Assembly (NCBI RefSeq): GCF_943846705.1
Contig: NZ_OX044366.1
Span: 3,906,001-3,970,000 of the forward strand
Direction: 5' to 3'
Length of the DNA stretch: 64,000 bases
Origin: an uncultured Pseudomonas sp.
GTDB lineage: Bacteria > Pseudomonadota > Gammaproteobacteria > Pseudomonadales > Pseudomonadaceae
The notes beneath the pieces were generated by a model. That model was not told the DNA's origin. It made no database searches and saw only the letters and a program-made list of their open reading frames with translations. How positions within the stretch are numbered: the first letter of the stretch is position 1; the number at the start of each line of letters is the position of its first letter. The position numbers and the translations under genes are program-made. Shown here one piece after another: positions 34,657 through 43,611 of the stretch.

Positions 34657-35661
34657 TCAGATTTCTTGGCGGTTGAGCAGGCGCAATATAGCGTTGACTT
34701 TTTCCTTTCCGCCTACTTGTTCATAAAACTTCGGCCAGACCTCGTCCTGGGATTTTTTGACCCATTCGCTCTCGTCTTCGAGCTGGGAGATCTGCATGCC
34801 AGATTTCGAGACCAGCTCTTGTTTGATCGCGGCCTCCTTGTTCTTCAGCCATTGCAGACTGAAGACGGTTGATTCCTTGCCAGCCTCCAGCATCGCCTTC
34901 TGCACTTCCGGCGATTGCTCCTGGAATAAGGACTCGGAGATGATTAGCGGCTCAAGCTGGAACAAATAGTGAGTTTCAGTCAGGTGCTTCTGAATATCGG
35001 CGAACTTCATTGAGTGGATGGCGGCATAGGGGGTTTCCTGGCCGGCGACCACCCCCTGCTGTAGTGCGGTGAAGGTTTCAGACCAGGCAATGGGGGTCGC
35101 ATTGATGCCCAGCGCGCTATACGTGTCGAGGATGATTTCGCTCTTGGGTACACGGATGGACAATCCATCCAAGTCGCTCAGTTTGGTCACCGCACGCTTG
35201 GAGTTGGTCAGCATGCGAAAACCTGAGTAGGTCCAGGCCAGGATGCGCGCATTGGCCTGCTTGATTACTTGCTGATTCAGCTCCTCAGCGATATCGCTGC
35301 TGATGACAGCCTCAGCCTGGTCGATGTTCTCGAAGATATAGGGCAGTGCAAGAATGCCGATGGAGGGGCTGAATGGCGCTAGGTTGTTGCTGCCCAGCAC
35401 GGACATGTCTAGCGTCCCCATGGCCACCTCGTTGACTGTGGCCTGCTCGTCCCCGAGCTGTCCGTTGACGAATAGCGTGGCGCTGTATTTACCGCCAGTT
35501 TTCTCCGACAACAACTCCGAGAACTTCAGACCTAACGCCTCCTGGGTGCTACCGCCGCCATCACCGACTGCCATCCTGAACTGCTCTGCCGCGTAGCTGT
35601 GGTTAGAGATGATGAGGCCTGCCGCCAACGAAATTGCCTTAAGTAGAGTGCTTTTTTTCAT
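34657..35661 (-). CDS. TRAP transporter periplasmic binding protein (DctP type)
   Basis: A 334-residue binding protein. The signal peptide MKKSTLLKAISLAAGLIISNHSYA ends in an AxA-like site. The mature protein has LGDEQATVNEVAMGTLDMSV, LDGLSIRVPKSEIILDTYSALG and GVVAGQETPYAAIHSMKF. The Arg in SIRVP corresponds to the Arg that binds the substrate carboxylate in the DctP family, so the ligand is probably an organic acid or amino acid. The start is set at 35661; the frame is open to 35679. A divergent MocR regulator starts 352 bp away. Confidence 0.92.
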   Translation of the reverse strand: MKKSTLLKAISLAAGLIISNHSYAAEQFRMAVGDGGGSTQEALGLKFSELLSEKTGGKYSATLFVNGQLGDEQATVNEVAMGTLDMSVLGSNNLAPFSPSIGILALPYIFENIDQAEAVISSDIAEELNQQVIKQANARILAWTYSGFRMLTNSKRAVTKLSDLDGLSIRVPKSEIILDTYSALGINATPIAWSETFTALQQGVVAGQETPYAAIHSMKFADIQKHLTETHYLFQLEPLIISESLFQEQSPEVQKAMLEAGKESTVFSLQWLKNKEAAIKQELVSKSGMQISQLEDESEWVKKSQDEVWPKFYEQVGGKEKVNAILRLLNRQEI

Positions 35662-36013
35662 GGTGATATTTCCTTGCATGTAGAGGTTGGTATGAGGTCA
35701 CTCTTGGTGAGGAAACTGTGGCGATTTCATAACTCTTGATCCTCGAGCCCCTGCGTGGCCTCGCCTCCAGGGGCGGCTTCGGCAGGCACGAGAGAGCTTG
35801 TGGCCAGGCGCTTATTTAACTTAATGACAGTCAATTAACTGCTCATAGGGCCAGAGCGCGTTTATTAGTGGGCCAGATTGTCGGGGTTCGTATTGGCTTG
35901 ACCGCAATATTCACTGCCTATGGCCTGAAAATTGCTTAAGCATGCTGTGCGCGGGGGTCGCCGAACCGCAAGGGGCGGCAAAGTCATAACCTGAGGCGAT
36001 ATGAGGAGAGGGT
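35662..36013. promoter_or_regulatory. Divergent control region, dctP-type / mocR-type genes
   Basis: A 352-bp gap with no gene. GGCCAG occurs three times on the plus strand (35802-35807, 35849-35854, 35871-35876), and the last two sit within a GGGCCAGA direct repeat spaced 22 bases apart, two turns of the helix. MocR regulators are known to bind direct repeats, so these are candidate operators. Confidence 0.5.
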
Positions 36014-37513
36014 ATGTCGGATTTTTTGCTGCACCTTGAGCTTTCCCAAGAGCGTAGCTACCAGCAACAGATCCGCGAAAAGCTGATTGGCTTGATTCAG
36101 CATGATCAGTTTGGCCAGCAACCGCTCCCCTCCAGCCGCAAGATGGCCCAATTACTGGGGGTGTCACGCAATACGGTGGTACTGGTCTATGAGGGACTGG
36201 TGGACGATGGCTACCTAGTCTCTCGGGAGCGCAGCGGTTTTTTTGTTAATGATGCGTTACGTGGCGAGCAGCGCCTTACAAAGGTGCAATCACTGCCGCT
36301 GCGGCGTGGCGACGAACCAAATTGGTGCAAACGCTTCCAGCAATTGCCGTCGCAAATGCCAGCGCTGGACAAAGACCGCAACTGGATGTCCTATCCCTAT
36401 CCCTTCATCTATGGCCAAGTGGATCCTGAGCAGTTTCCACTTAACGCCTGGCGTGACTGTACTCGCCAGGCACAGAGTCGGAGCATGGTTCGGGAATGGG
36501 TCGAGGATCTGGTGGATGCTGACGACCCAATGCTGGTTGAACAGATCCGCCATCAACTGCTGAGTAAGCGTGGCATTTGCGCCGGCCCCGACGAAATTCT
36601 GCTCACCCTGGGCTCCCAGAATGCCCTCTACATGCTGGCGACCCTGCTGGCGGGGGACGAAACCCTGCTAGGTTCAGAGGAGCCCGGCTATGCCGATGTG
36701 CGCAATATCTTCACCCAAGCGGGAGCCAAACTGCGGCCGCTGCAACTGGATGATGAGGGGGTGCGTACCGGCGCTCAGCTGAGTGGCTGCGATTACCTCT
36801 ATGTGACCCCCAGCCATCAATATCCGACTACGGTCACCATGTCGCTTGATCGTCGCAAGGCATTGCTGCAGCAGGCCTATGACGACGACTTCATCCTCAT
36901 TGAGGATGATTATGAAAGTGAGGTTAATTTTCTCGCGGCTCCCCAGCCGGCGCTCAAGAGCCTAGATCAGCATGGGCGCGTGATCTACATGAGCAGCCTA
37001 TCAAAATGCCTATCGCCCGGACTAAGGCTTGGTTACATGGTGGCGGACAAGGCGCTCATTACCCAGTTACGCGCCTTGCGGCGCCTCATCTATCGCCATC
37101 CACCGCTGAATAACCAGCGCACTACTGCGCTGTTCATTGCCCAGGGCCACTACGACTGTCACATCCGTAGCATGCGTCAACTGTATCAACACAAGTGGAA
37201 ACTGATGGCTGAAGGCCTGGAAGCTCATCTGCCTCAATGCCATATAAAGGCAACTCCGGGCAGCTTTTGTTTTTGGATCAGGCTGCCCGAGTCGCTGTGT
37301 GCTGTAGAGCTGTCGTGGCAAGCCTCAGAGCTGGGTATTCTCATTGAGCCGGGCGACCCACTATTTCAGGTACAGCCAGCTCCGGCTGGATATTTCCGCT
37401 TAGGTTTTGCGGCCATTCCCATTGAGAGCATACTTCCGGGGCTAAAGCATCTGGGAGCGCTAATTGATCGTTGCTACAAGGCTCAGACGAACCAGTGCCG
37501 ACTGGCAAGCTGA
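36014..37513 (+). CDS. MocR-family transcriptional regulator (GntR-aminotransferase fusion)
   Basis: A 499-residue fusion. The N-terminal GntR winged helix-turn-helix (about 12-80) reads QIREKLIGLIQHDQFGQQPLPSSRKMAQLLGVSRNTVVLVYE. The C-terminal part is a fold-type I aminotransferase domain with PLP lysine Lys331 (MSSLSKCLSPGLRLGY), EDDYESEV and a late GSFCFWIRLPE segment. Members use PLP chemistry or ligand binding to switch transcription, often of genes for amino compounds. It is divergent from the TRAP operon and probably regulates it together with the SerC-like gene. Confidence 0.93.
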   Translation: MSDFLLHLELSQERSYQQQIREKLIGLIQHDQFGQQPLPSSRKMAQLLGVSRNTVVLVYEGLVDDGYLVSRERSGFFVNDALRGEQRLTKVQSLPLRRGDEPNWCKRFQQLPSQMPALDKDRNWMSYPYPFIYGQVDPEQFPLNAWRDCTRQAQSRSMVREWVEDLVDADDPMLVEQIRHQLLSKRGICAGPDEILLTLGSQNALYMLATLLAGDETLLGSEEPGYADVRNIFTQAGAKLRPLQLDDEGVRTGAQLSGCDYLYVTPSHQYPTTVTMSLDRRKALLQQAYDDDFILIEDDYESEVNFLAAPQPALKSLDQHGRVIYMSSLSKCLSPGLRLGYMVADKALITQLRALRRLIYRHPPLNNQRTTALFIAQGHYDCHIRSMRQLYQHKWKLMAEGLEAHLPQCHIKATPGSFCFWIRLPESLCAVELSWQASELGILIEPGDPLFQVQPAPAGYFRLGFAAIPIESILPGLKHLGALIDRCYKAQTNQCRLAS

Positions 37514-37715
37514 CCCCGCGTCTCTCCTCGTGCTGCTGTCAGGCAACGGATGTCGTAGAGCGATTGTCCTATTCGGTCAGCCTGGTTCTCGATCAAACCT
37601 CTATCGAGCACTGAATCGACTCTACTTTTGTAGATGCGTTGGATGACTGGTTTTGGCCGATTTAGGCCCGCCACATCTTCACTGCACACTGGGCAGACAG
37701 CCTGGGAACTGCCAT

Positions 37716-37758
37716 AAAAAAAACGGGCTTATGCATCACGCATAAGCCCGTTTTTTTT
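37716..37758. terminator. Bidirectional intrinsic terminator
   Basis: Perfect 19-base arms (37716-37734 and 37740-37758) around a 5-base loop: a CGGGCTTATGC stem flanked by A8 and T8. It lies between the convergent mocR-type gene and the DAHP synthase gene. Confidence 0.92.
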
Positions 37759-37772
37759 TGCAGCTAGCTAAA

Positions 37773-38849
37773 TCAGCTGCGCTGGCGCTTAGGCAGCACA
37801 TCCTTGAGTTTGGCGTGCATGCCGCGCAGGGTTTTCTCGGTGCTTTCCCAGTCGATGCAGGCATCGGTGATGGATACGCCGTATTTGAGTTGGCTCAGGT
37901 CCTTGGGGATCGACTGAGCGCCCCAGCCCAAATGGCTTTCGACCATCAGGCCGACGATGGACTGGTTGCCTTCGAGAATCTGGTTGGCGACGTTGTCCAT
38001 CACCAGCGGCTGCAGGGCCGGATCCTTGTTGGAGTTGGCGTGACTGCAATCGACCATGATGTTCGGGCGGATGCCGGCTTTGGTCAGCTCCTGCTCACAC
38101 ACGGCGACACTCACCGAGTCGTAATTCGGCTTGCCATTACCACCGCGCAATACCACGTGACCGTAGGCATTGCCCTTGGTGGTAACGATGGACACGCCAC
38201 CTTCCTGGTTGATACCGAGGAAACGATGCGGGTTGGACACCGACTGCAGGGCGTTGATCGCCACCGTCAGGCCGCCATCGGTGCCGTTCTTGAAACCGAC
38301 CGAGGAAGACAGGCCGGAGGCCATTTCGCGGTGGGTTTGCGATTCGGTGGTGCGCGCGCCAATGGCCGACCAGCTGATCAAATCCTGCAGGTACTGCGGG
38401 GAGATCGGGTCGAGGGCTTCGGTAGCCGTCGGCAGGCCCATCTCGGCCAGGTCAAGCAGCAGCTGGCGACCGATGTGCAGACCGTCCTGAATCTTGAACG
38501 AGTCGTCCATAAACGGATCGTTGATCAAGCCTTTCCAGCCCACGGTGGTGCGTGGTTTCTCGAAATACACGCGCATCACCAGATACAGACTGTCCGATAC
38601 CTCGGCAGCCAGCGCTTTAAGGCGCTCGGCATACTCGTGGGCAGCCTTGATATCGTGGATCGAGCACGGCCCGACTACCACGAACAGGCGATGATCCTTG
38701 CCATCGAGAATATTGCGGATTACCTCACGACCGCTGGAAACCGTGCGCTGGGCAGCTGCAGTCAGCGGAATTTCACGCTTGAGCTGTGCAGGGGTTATCA
38801 GGGTGTCGTTGGAGGCAACGTTCAGGTCATCAATCGGTAAATCAGCCAT
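37773..38849 (-). CDS. Class I DAHP synthase (3-deoxy-7-phosphoheptulonate synthase)
   Basis: A 358-residue enzyme that joins phosphoenolpyruvate and erythrose 4-phosphate in the first shikimate-pathway step. Signatures are FVVVGPCSIHD, MRVYFEKPRTTVGWKGLINDP, and IMVDCSHANSNKD. The N-terminal extension LITPAQLKREIPLT is typical of the Tyr/Phe-feedback-regulated AroF/AroG type. I cannot tell which amino acid inhibits it. The start at 38849 (MADLPIDD) is chosen because Pseudomonas homologues begin there; an ATG at 38861 is also in frame. Confidence 0.93.
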   Translation of the reverse strand: MADLPIDDLNVASNDTLITPAQLKREIPLTAAAQRTVSSGREVIRNILDGKDHRLFVVVGPCSIHDIKAAHEYAERLKALAAEVSDSLYLVMRVYFEKPRTTVGWKGLINDPFMDDSFKIQDGLHIGRQLLLDLAEMGLPTATEALDPISPQYLQDLISWSAIGARTTESQTHREMASGLSSSVGFKNGTDGGLTVAINALQSVSNPHRFLGINQEGGVSIVTTKGNAYGHVVLRGGNGKPNYDSVSVAVCEQELTKAGIRPNIMVDCSHANSNKDPALQPLVMDNVANQILEGNQSIVGLMVESHLGWGAQSIPKDLSQLKYGVSITDACIDWESTEKTLRGMHAKLKDVLPKRQRS

Positions 38850-39017
38850 CGTGCTATTCATCAGTCAGAGTCATCAGGTCACGGGTGCCGGCCGCCAGCG
38901 ATCCCCGTGTGGCGGAGCACAGCAATATGAGCACAGCGGGGAAGCCGAACCTTAGCGCGTAAAGGCCCGGCTCGACAATGGGCTTGACGGTATGAACCGC
39001 TGCGGCGGCTGAGTTAA

Positions 39018-39437
39018 CTAGCGCAGACTGGCGCGGGAAAACTCGGCAGCGTGCTGGCTGATCCACTCTTGAGCCACAGCCTCAGCCGATAGGCTGCAGC
39101 CCTGCTGCTGCTCACACTGCCGGCGATAGTGCTCGATGTGGCAGACCTGCTCGACCATGCGCGCCCGAAACAAGGTGTCTTCATCAATAAAGGCGATACC
39201 GACCAGATAATGATCCCCCTCTTTACGACACCAAGCCACCACCCCTGGGTAGCGGGCCTGCTCGCCGAACAGTGGAATACGCATTTCAATGGCCGTACCA
39301 CGGCGAAATGTACGGCTGGAGTTGCAAGCCACACCGCCGAGACTGATATTGTTGAGCCGCTGTTTCGGCATGCACGCGTGCTTGCGCAGCACTAACTCAA
39401 CCGGCATATCACTGGGATGACGCAGAAAGTGACGCAT
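39018..39437 (-). CDS. PilZ-domain protein (c-di-GMP effector)
   Basis: A 139-residue protein. A PilZ domain covers about residues 1-105: an RxxxR at residues 2-6 (RHFLR) is followed by a NxSxxG-type motif in NNISLGG, where the usual first residue Asp is Asn. The two Arg of RxxxR are the main c-di-GMP contacts, so binding is plausible despite the Asn. The C-terminal helix (about 105-135, Gln/Glu-rich) is an extra interaction region. It probably links c-di-GMP to motility or exopolysaccharide. Target unknown. Confidence 0.85.
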   Translation of the reverse strand: MRHFLRHPSDMPVELVLRKHACMPKQRLNNISLGGVACNSSRTFRRGTAIEMRIPLFGEQARYPGVVAWCRKEGDHYLVGIAFIDEDTLFRARMVEQVCHIEHYRRQCEQQQGCSLSAEAVAQEWISQHAAEFSRASLR

Positions 39438-39473
39438 CGGTTACTACCTCAGATGCCATCAATTTGATACCAC

Positions 39474-39821
39474 ATGAACAGTATAGCGACTGAGCTGGAA
39501 CTCACCGATCTAGATGCCGACCGTCACCTGCTCGACCTGCCCGGTACGTCATTGCTGATATTCACCAGCATAGGCTGTGCCAGCTGCCGCTGGGCGCGCC
39601 GTGAATTGGCCAAACTAAGCCTGCCGGTGCAGCGCCTGGCGTGGGTCGACGCCGGCAATAATGGCGGTTTAGTAACACGCTACGAGGTCTTCCATCTGCC
39701 GGCACTGTTTGTTGTGCGAGACGGCCAATTTTATGGCGCCGTGCAGGCCCGCCTGCAGACCGCCGAATTAACCCTGGCGCTGGACACTGCCCTGTCGCGC
39801 CCCGCTGAGGAGCTTCCCTGA
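39474..39821 (+). CDS. Thioredoxin-like protein with CASC motif
   Basis: A 115-residue protein of the thioredoxin fold. The redox motif CASC follows the strand LLIFTSIG. A cis-proline region is seen in VFHLPALFVVRDGQFYGAV. It has no signal peptide or membrane segment, so it is cytoplasmic. Its stop overlaps the start of the panE-type gene by one base (ATGA-like coupling), so the two are cotranslated. The function is probably thiol reduction or disulfide exchange for an unknown partner. Confidence 0.8.
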   Translation: MNSIATELELTDLDADRHLLDLPGTSLLIFTSIGCASCRWARRELAKLSLPVQRLAWVDAGNNGGLVTRYEVFHLPALFVVRDGQFYGAVQARLQTAELTLALDTALSRPAEELP

Positions 39822-40789
39822 TGACTGCAGCACCCCGTATCGGCATTATCGGTTGCGGCGCGATTGGCGGCTTTTATGGCCTGATGCTGGCCCGCGCCGG
39901 CTTTGATGTGCACTTTCTGCTGCGCAGCGAATTTACTGCCGTGGCCAGCGACGGCCTGCGGGTCAACAGCGTGGTGCACGGCAACCTGCACCTACAGCCG
40001 GTGCAGGCCTACCAGTCAGCTGCCGATATGCCACCGTGCGACTGGCTGCTGGTTGGCGCCAAGACCACCAGCAACAGCGAGCTGGCCCCATTGATCTGCC
40101 AGGCGGCGGCCCCCGGCGCCAAGGTGGTGTTGATGCAGAATGGGCTGGCCGTGGAAGACCAACTGCGTCCGCTGCTGCCAGACTCGCTGCACTTGCTCGG
40201 CGGCCTTTGCTACATCTACGCGCACCGTAGCGCCCCAGGGGTGGTTGAGCATCAAGCCCTTGGCGGCATAAACCTCGGCTATCACTCAGGTCCGGCGGAC
40301 GATGCAGAAAGTCGCCAGTGGCTGCTCGAGCAAGGCACCAGCTTGTTTCAAACGGCGGGCCTGGATTCCAAGGCCATGGCCGAGCTCACCCAAGCACGCT
40401 GGCAGAAGCTGGTGTGGAACGCGCCCTTTAACGGCCTTGCCGTACTGCTGAACAGCAACACCACCGCCCTGATGAGTAACGCCGAGAGCCGCACGCTGAT
40501 CGCGGCGATGATGCAAGAGCTGGTCGATGCTGCCAGCGCGTGCGGCTATCAGCTCCCCACTGGCTTTGCCAGCAAGCTGCTGGCGGCCACCGAACGCGCG
40601 CCGGATTACCTGCCCAGCATGTACCACGACTTTGCCCTGCAGCGCCCACTTGAGTTGCACGCCATCTATGCCGCGCCGCTGGCCGCCGCGGCCAAGGTCG
40701 GCTGCGCCATGCCGCGCACTGAGATGCTCTATCAAGCCCTGCGTTACCTCGAACAACGCCAACAGCCAGACCGGAGCAGCCATGAGTAA
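39821..40789 (+). CDS. panE: 2-dehydropantoate 2-reductase family protein
   Basis: A 322-residue NADPH-dependent reductase of the ApbA/PanE family, which makes pantoate for coenzyme A. The Rossmann motif IGIIGCGAIGGFYGLMLARAG starts the protein, a conserved KTTSNSEL and MQNGLAVEDQL follow, and the catalytic Lys is expected in the C-terminal domain (ELTQARWQKLVWNAPFNGL). Several paralogues of this family exist in Pseudomonas, so the exact substrate is not certain. It overlaps the next gene by 8 bases. Confidence 0.85.
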   Translation: MTAAPRIGIIGCGAIGGFYGLMLARAGFDVHFLLRSEFTAVASDGLRVNSVVHGNLHLQPVQAYQSAADMPPCDWLLVGAKTTSNSELAPLICQAAAPGAKVVLMQNGLAVEDQLRPLLPDSLHLLGGLCYIYAHRSAPGVVEHQALGGINLGYHSGPADDAESRQWLLEQGTSLFQTAGLDSKAMAELTQARWQKLVWNAPFNGLAVLLNSNTTALMSNAESRTLIAAMMQELVDAASACGYQLPTGFASKLLAATERAPDYLPSMYHDFALQRPLELHAIYAAPLAAAAKVGCAMPRTEMLYQALRYLEQRQQPDRSSHE

Positions 40790-41687
40790 GGGATTAGGCG
40801 ACAAACTGGTACTGGCGATCTCCTCGCGCGCGCTGTTCGACCTGCGCGAAAGCCATCATGTCTATGAAAGCCAAGGCGTCGAAGCCTACCGGCAATACCA
40901 GATCGAGCATGAAGACGAGATTCTCGCCCCCGGCGATGCCTTCCCCCTGGTCGAAAAGCTGCTGGCGCTGAACGCCACCCTCAAACAACAACGGGTTGAG
41001 GTGATTCTGGTCTCACGCAACAGTGCAGACACCGGGCTGCGTGCGTTCAACTCAATCCAGCACTACGGCCTGGGTATCTCCCGCGCGGCCTTTGTCGGTG
41101 GGCGCAGCCCTGACCCCTATCTCGCCGCATTTGGCTGCCAGTTGTTTCTCTCCACCCATGCCGAGGATGTGCGCAGCGCACTGCGCGCAGGCTTTGGTGC
41201 GGCGACCATTCTTTCCGGCGGTGCGCGGCGGGCGGCCAGCAATGAGCTGCGCATCGCCTTCGACGGCGATGCCGTATTGTTTTCCGATGAGTCCGAGCGG
41301 GTCTATCAACAGGGTGGCCTGGAGGCCTTCCAGAGCCACGAACGCCAGTCGGCCCGCGAACTACTTGGCGGCGGCCCATTCAAGCCATTCCTCGCCGCCC
41401 TGCACCGCCTGCAACAGGAGTTTCCCGAGGACAGTTGCCCGATTCGCACCGCGCTGGTCACCGCGCGCTCTGCTCCTGCTCATGAGCGGGTGATCCGCAC
41501 CCTGCGCGAGTGGAATATTCGCCTGGATGAGTCCTACTTCCTCGGTGGCCTGGAGAAAGCCGCGATTCTGGAAACCTTCGGCGCTGATGTGTTCTTCGAC
41601 GACCAGGCCGGGCACTGCGAAAAAGCCCGCGAAGTAGTCGCCACCGGGCATGTGCCGCACGGTATCAGTAACGAGCCACCGCTTTAA
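40782..41687 (+). CDS. Cytosolic 5'-nucleotidase
   Basis: A 301-residue protein of the NT5C1/5'-nucleotidase family (PF06189-like). Typical sequences are LVSRNSADTGLRAFNSIQHYGLGISRAAFVGGRSP, FDGDAVLFSDESE, and LVTARSAPAHERVIRTLREW, with DDQAGHCEKA at the end. These enzymes dephosphorylate nucleoside 5'-monophosphates. It overlaps the panE-type gene by 8 bases, so it belongs to the same thioredoxin-like/panE operon; why a nucleotidase joins this operon is not clear. Confidence 0.87.
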   Translation: MSKGLGDKLVLAISSRALFDLRESHHVYESQGVEAYRQYQIEHEDEILAPGDAFPLVEKLLALNATLKQQRVEVILVSRNSADTGLRAFNSIQHYGLGISRAAFVGGRSPDPYLAAFGCQLFLSTHAEDVRSALRAGFGAATILSGGARRAASNELRIAFDGDAVLFSDESERVYQQGGLEAFQSHERQSARELLGGGPFKPFLAALHRLQQEFPEDSCPIRTALVTARSAPAHERVIRTLREWNIRLDESYFLGGLEKAAILETFGADVFFDDQAGHCEKAREVVATGHVPHGISNEPPL

Positions 41688-41831
41688 GCCCCCCGCTATA
41701 GGGGCGCTCATGCCCCTTCAGCCCCGCCACATATATAACCATTGATCCTTAAAACCTTTGCCACCCTTGACCTGTCAATTGCACTGCTAAGCTCAAATCA
41801 GGCCCGCCAGTCAGGCAGTCAAGGAGGCCGA

Positions 41832-42332
41832 ATGATTCGCTCGATTCTTTATGCCACTGATCTCGGGCTCTACGCGCCCTACATCTTGCAGCATGCGCTG
41901 GAGCTGACCCGCTCCTTCAATGCCAGCCTGTATGTGGTGCATGCCGTGGAGCCCATGGGTCTATTTGCCGAGTCAGTTTTACAAACCTATCTGGATGAAA
42001 AACGCCTCAAGGAACTGCGCAGTACCGGCCTGAGCACGGTGATGGCAAGCATTGAGCAGCGTGTATTGGAAGGCTTTCGTGATGAGATTGGCGAAGCCAT
42101 ACAAGACCTTGAGCTGATCAAGGCAGTGCGTGTGGTGCAAGGCGACCCACCGCTGGTGATACTCGGTGAAGCGCAGCAACTTGGGGTGGACCTGCTGGTC
42201 CTAGGTAGCCACAGCCACGGCACCGACATGGATATCCCGCTGGGGCGTACCGCGTCGCGCCTGGTGCAGTTAGCCGAGGTACCGGTGTACCTGGTACCGA
42301 TGCTACAGCACCGCTGCCGGGCTGATTTTTAA
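41832..42332 (+). CDS. Universal stress protein (UspA family)
   Basis: A 166-residue single-domain Usp. The N-terminal SILYATDLGLYAPYILQHALEL and the C-terminal DLLVLGSHSHGTDMDIPLGRTASRLVQLAEVPVYLVP match the family; the GSHSHGx9G-type loop is the ATP/nucleotide-binding segment. The ATG at 41832 has an excellent site (AAGGAGG). The upstream in-frame extension from 41742 is not believed. It precedes cysB by 112 bases. Confidence 0.92.
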   Translation: MIRSILYATDLGLYAPYILQHALELTRSFNASLYVVHAVEPMGLFAESVLQTYLDEKRLKELRSTGLSTVMASIEQRVLEGFRDEIGEAIQDLELIKAVRVVQGDPPLVILGEAQQLGVDLLVLGSHSHGTDMDIPLGRTASRLVQLAEVPVYLVPMLQHRCRADF

Positions 42333-42444
42333 ACAAGCAAGCCAGGTTTTAATTTTTGGTCTAGATTTAACGCTTATCTAATCATTATGGTTATATAAAA
42401 CGCCGGCAACCTAAACGGCTGTCTTTCTGCTTTGAGGGATTTTT

Positions 42445-43419
42445 ATGAAGCTCCAGCAATTGCGCTACATCTGGGAAGTCGCGCATCACGACCTCAACGT
42501 CTCTGCCACAGCGCAAAGTCTCTACACCTCGCAGCCCGGCATCAGTAAGCAGATCCGCCTGCTGGAAGACGAGCTGGGGGTTGAAGTCTTCGCCCGCAGC
42601 GGTAAACACCTGACCCGCATCACTCCGGCGGGTGAGCGCATCATCAACACCGCTGGCGAGATCCTGCGCAAGGTTGAAAGCATCAAGCAGATCGCCCAGG
42701 AATTCTCCAACGAGAAAAAAGGCACCTTGTCGATTGCCACCACCCACACTCAGGCGCGTTACGCCCTGCCGCCGGTGATCAGCGCGTTTATCAAGCAATA
42801 CCCAGACGTCTCCCTGCACATGCACCAAGGCACGCCGATGCAGATCGCCGAAATGGCCGCCGATGGCACGGTTGATTTCGCCATTGCCACCGAGGGCCTG
42901 GAGCTGTTCAACGACCTGATCATGATGCCCTGCTACCGCTGGAACCGCTGCGTGGTGGTGCCCCAAGGCCATCCGCTGAGCAAACTGCCGAAGCTGACCC
43001 TCGAAGCCCTGGCCGAATACGCCATCGTCACCTACGTATTCGGTTTTACCGGCCGCTCCAAGCTCGACGAGGCCTTCAGCCACCGTGGCCTGACGCCCAA
43101 AGTGGTGTTCACCGCGGCCGATGCCGACGTGATCAAGACCTATGTGCGCCTCGGCCTGGGCGTTGGCATCGTGGCCAAAATGGCAGTCGATGAAACCCTC
43201 GACCCGGACCTGGTGGTGCTGGATGCCGGCGATCTCTTCGAATCCAGCGTGACCAAAATCGGCTTCCGCCGCGGCACCTTCCTGCGGGGCTTCATGTGCG
43301 ACTTTATCGAAAAATTCGCCCCGCACCTGACCCGCGACGTCATGGCCAAAGCCGTGCAGTGCCACAACAAGGTCGAACTGGAAGAACTGTTTGAAGGGTT
43401 TGAATTACCGCTGCACTAA
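42445..43419 (+). CDS. cysB: LysR-type master regulator of cysteine biosynthesis
   Basis: A 324-residue CysB. The start MKLQQLRYIWEVAHHDLNVSATAQSLYTSQPGISKQIRLLEDELGVEVFARSGKHLTRITPAG is the signature CysB DNA-binding region, and the effector domain carries TTHTQARYALPPVI and IATEGLELFNDL, the binding region for N-acetylserine, or sulfate/thiosulfate in homologues. CysB activates cysteine and sulfur-assimilation genes. A strong terminator follows. The gene is widely conserved in this position in Pseudomonas near a DAHP synthase gene. Confidence 0.96.
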   Translation: MKLQQLRYIWEVAHHDLNVSATAQSLYTSQPGISKQIRLLEDELGVEVFARSGKHLTRITPAGERIINTAGEILRKVESIKQIAQEFSNEKKGTLSIATTHTQARYALPPVISAFIKQYPDVSLHMHQGTPMQIAEMAADGTVDFAIATEGLELFNDLIMMPCYRWNRCVVVPQGHPLSKLPKLTLEALAEYAIVTYVFGFTGRSKLDEAFSHRGLTPKVVFTAADADVIKTYVRLGLGVGIVAKMAVDETLDPDLVVLDAGDLFESSVTKIGFRRGTFLRGFMCDFIEKFAPHLTRDVMAKAVQCHNKVELEELFEGFELPLH

Positions 43420-43431
43420 CGCCGCGCTAAC

Positions 43432-43461
43432 AAAAAAGCCGGTCACCTGACCGGCTTTTTT
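43432..43461 (+). terminator. Intrinsic terminator of cysB
   Basis: 14-base arms (43432-43445 and 43448-43461): A6 then GCCGGTCA, a tight CC loop, and TGACCGGC then T6. It lies 12 bases after the cysB stop codon and ends that transcript. Confidence 0.92.
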
Positions 43462-43569
43462 CTGCCTGCGATAACCTGCCGCTCACTCGCCGCGCTGCAG
43501 TTCCTTGCCGTGGGCGGCGTTCATCCCCCACCCAACGCACTCGTCGGCACCGAGAACCCTATATGCAAA

Positions 43570-43590
43570 AAGGTGCCACACGGGCACCTT
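43570..43590 (-). terminator. Intrinsic terminator of the SDR gene
   Basis: Minus-strand hairpin AAGGTGCC-N5-GGCACCTT followed by T5, 22 bases after the stop of the SDR gene. It closes the transcript that runs from 44373. Confidence 0.75.
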
Positions 43591-43611
43591 GTTTATCGCC
43601 ACACCGGCAAA

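Noticed and set aside
42391..43365. Long open frame antisense to cysB
   Set aside because: CysB is a certain gene on the plus strand; the frame is a shadow of its codon bias.
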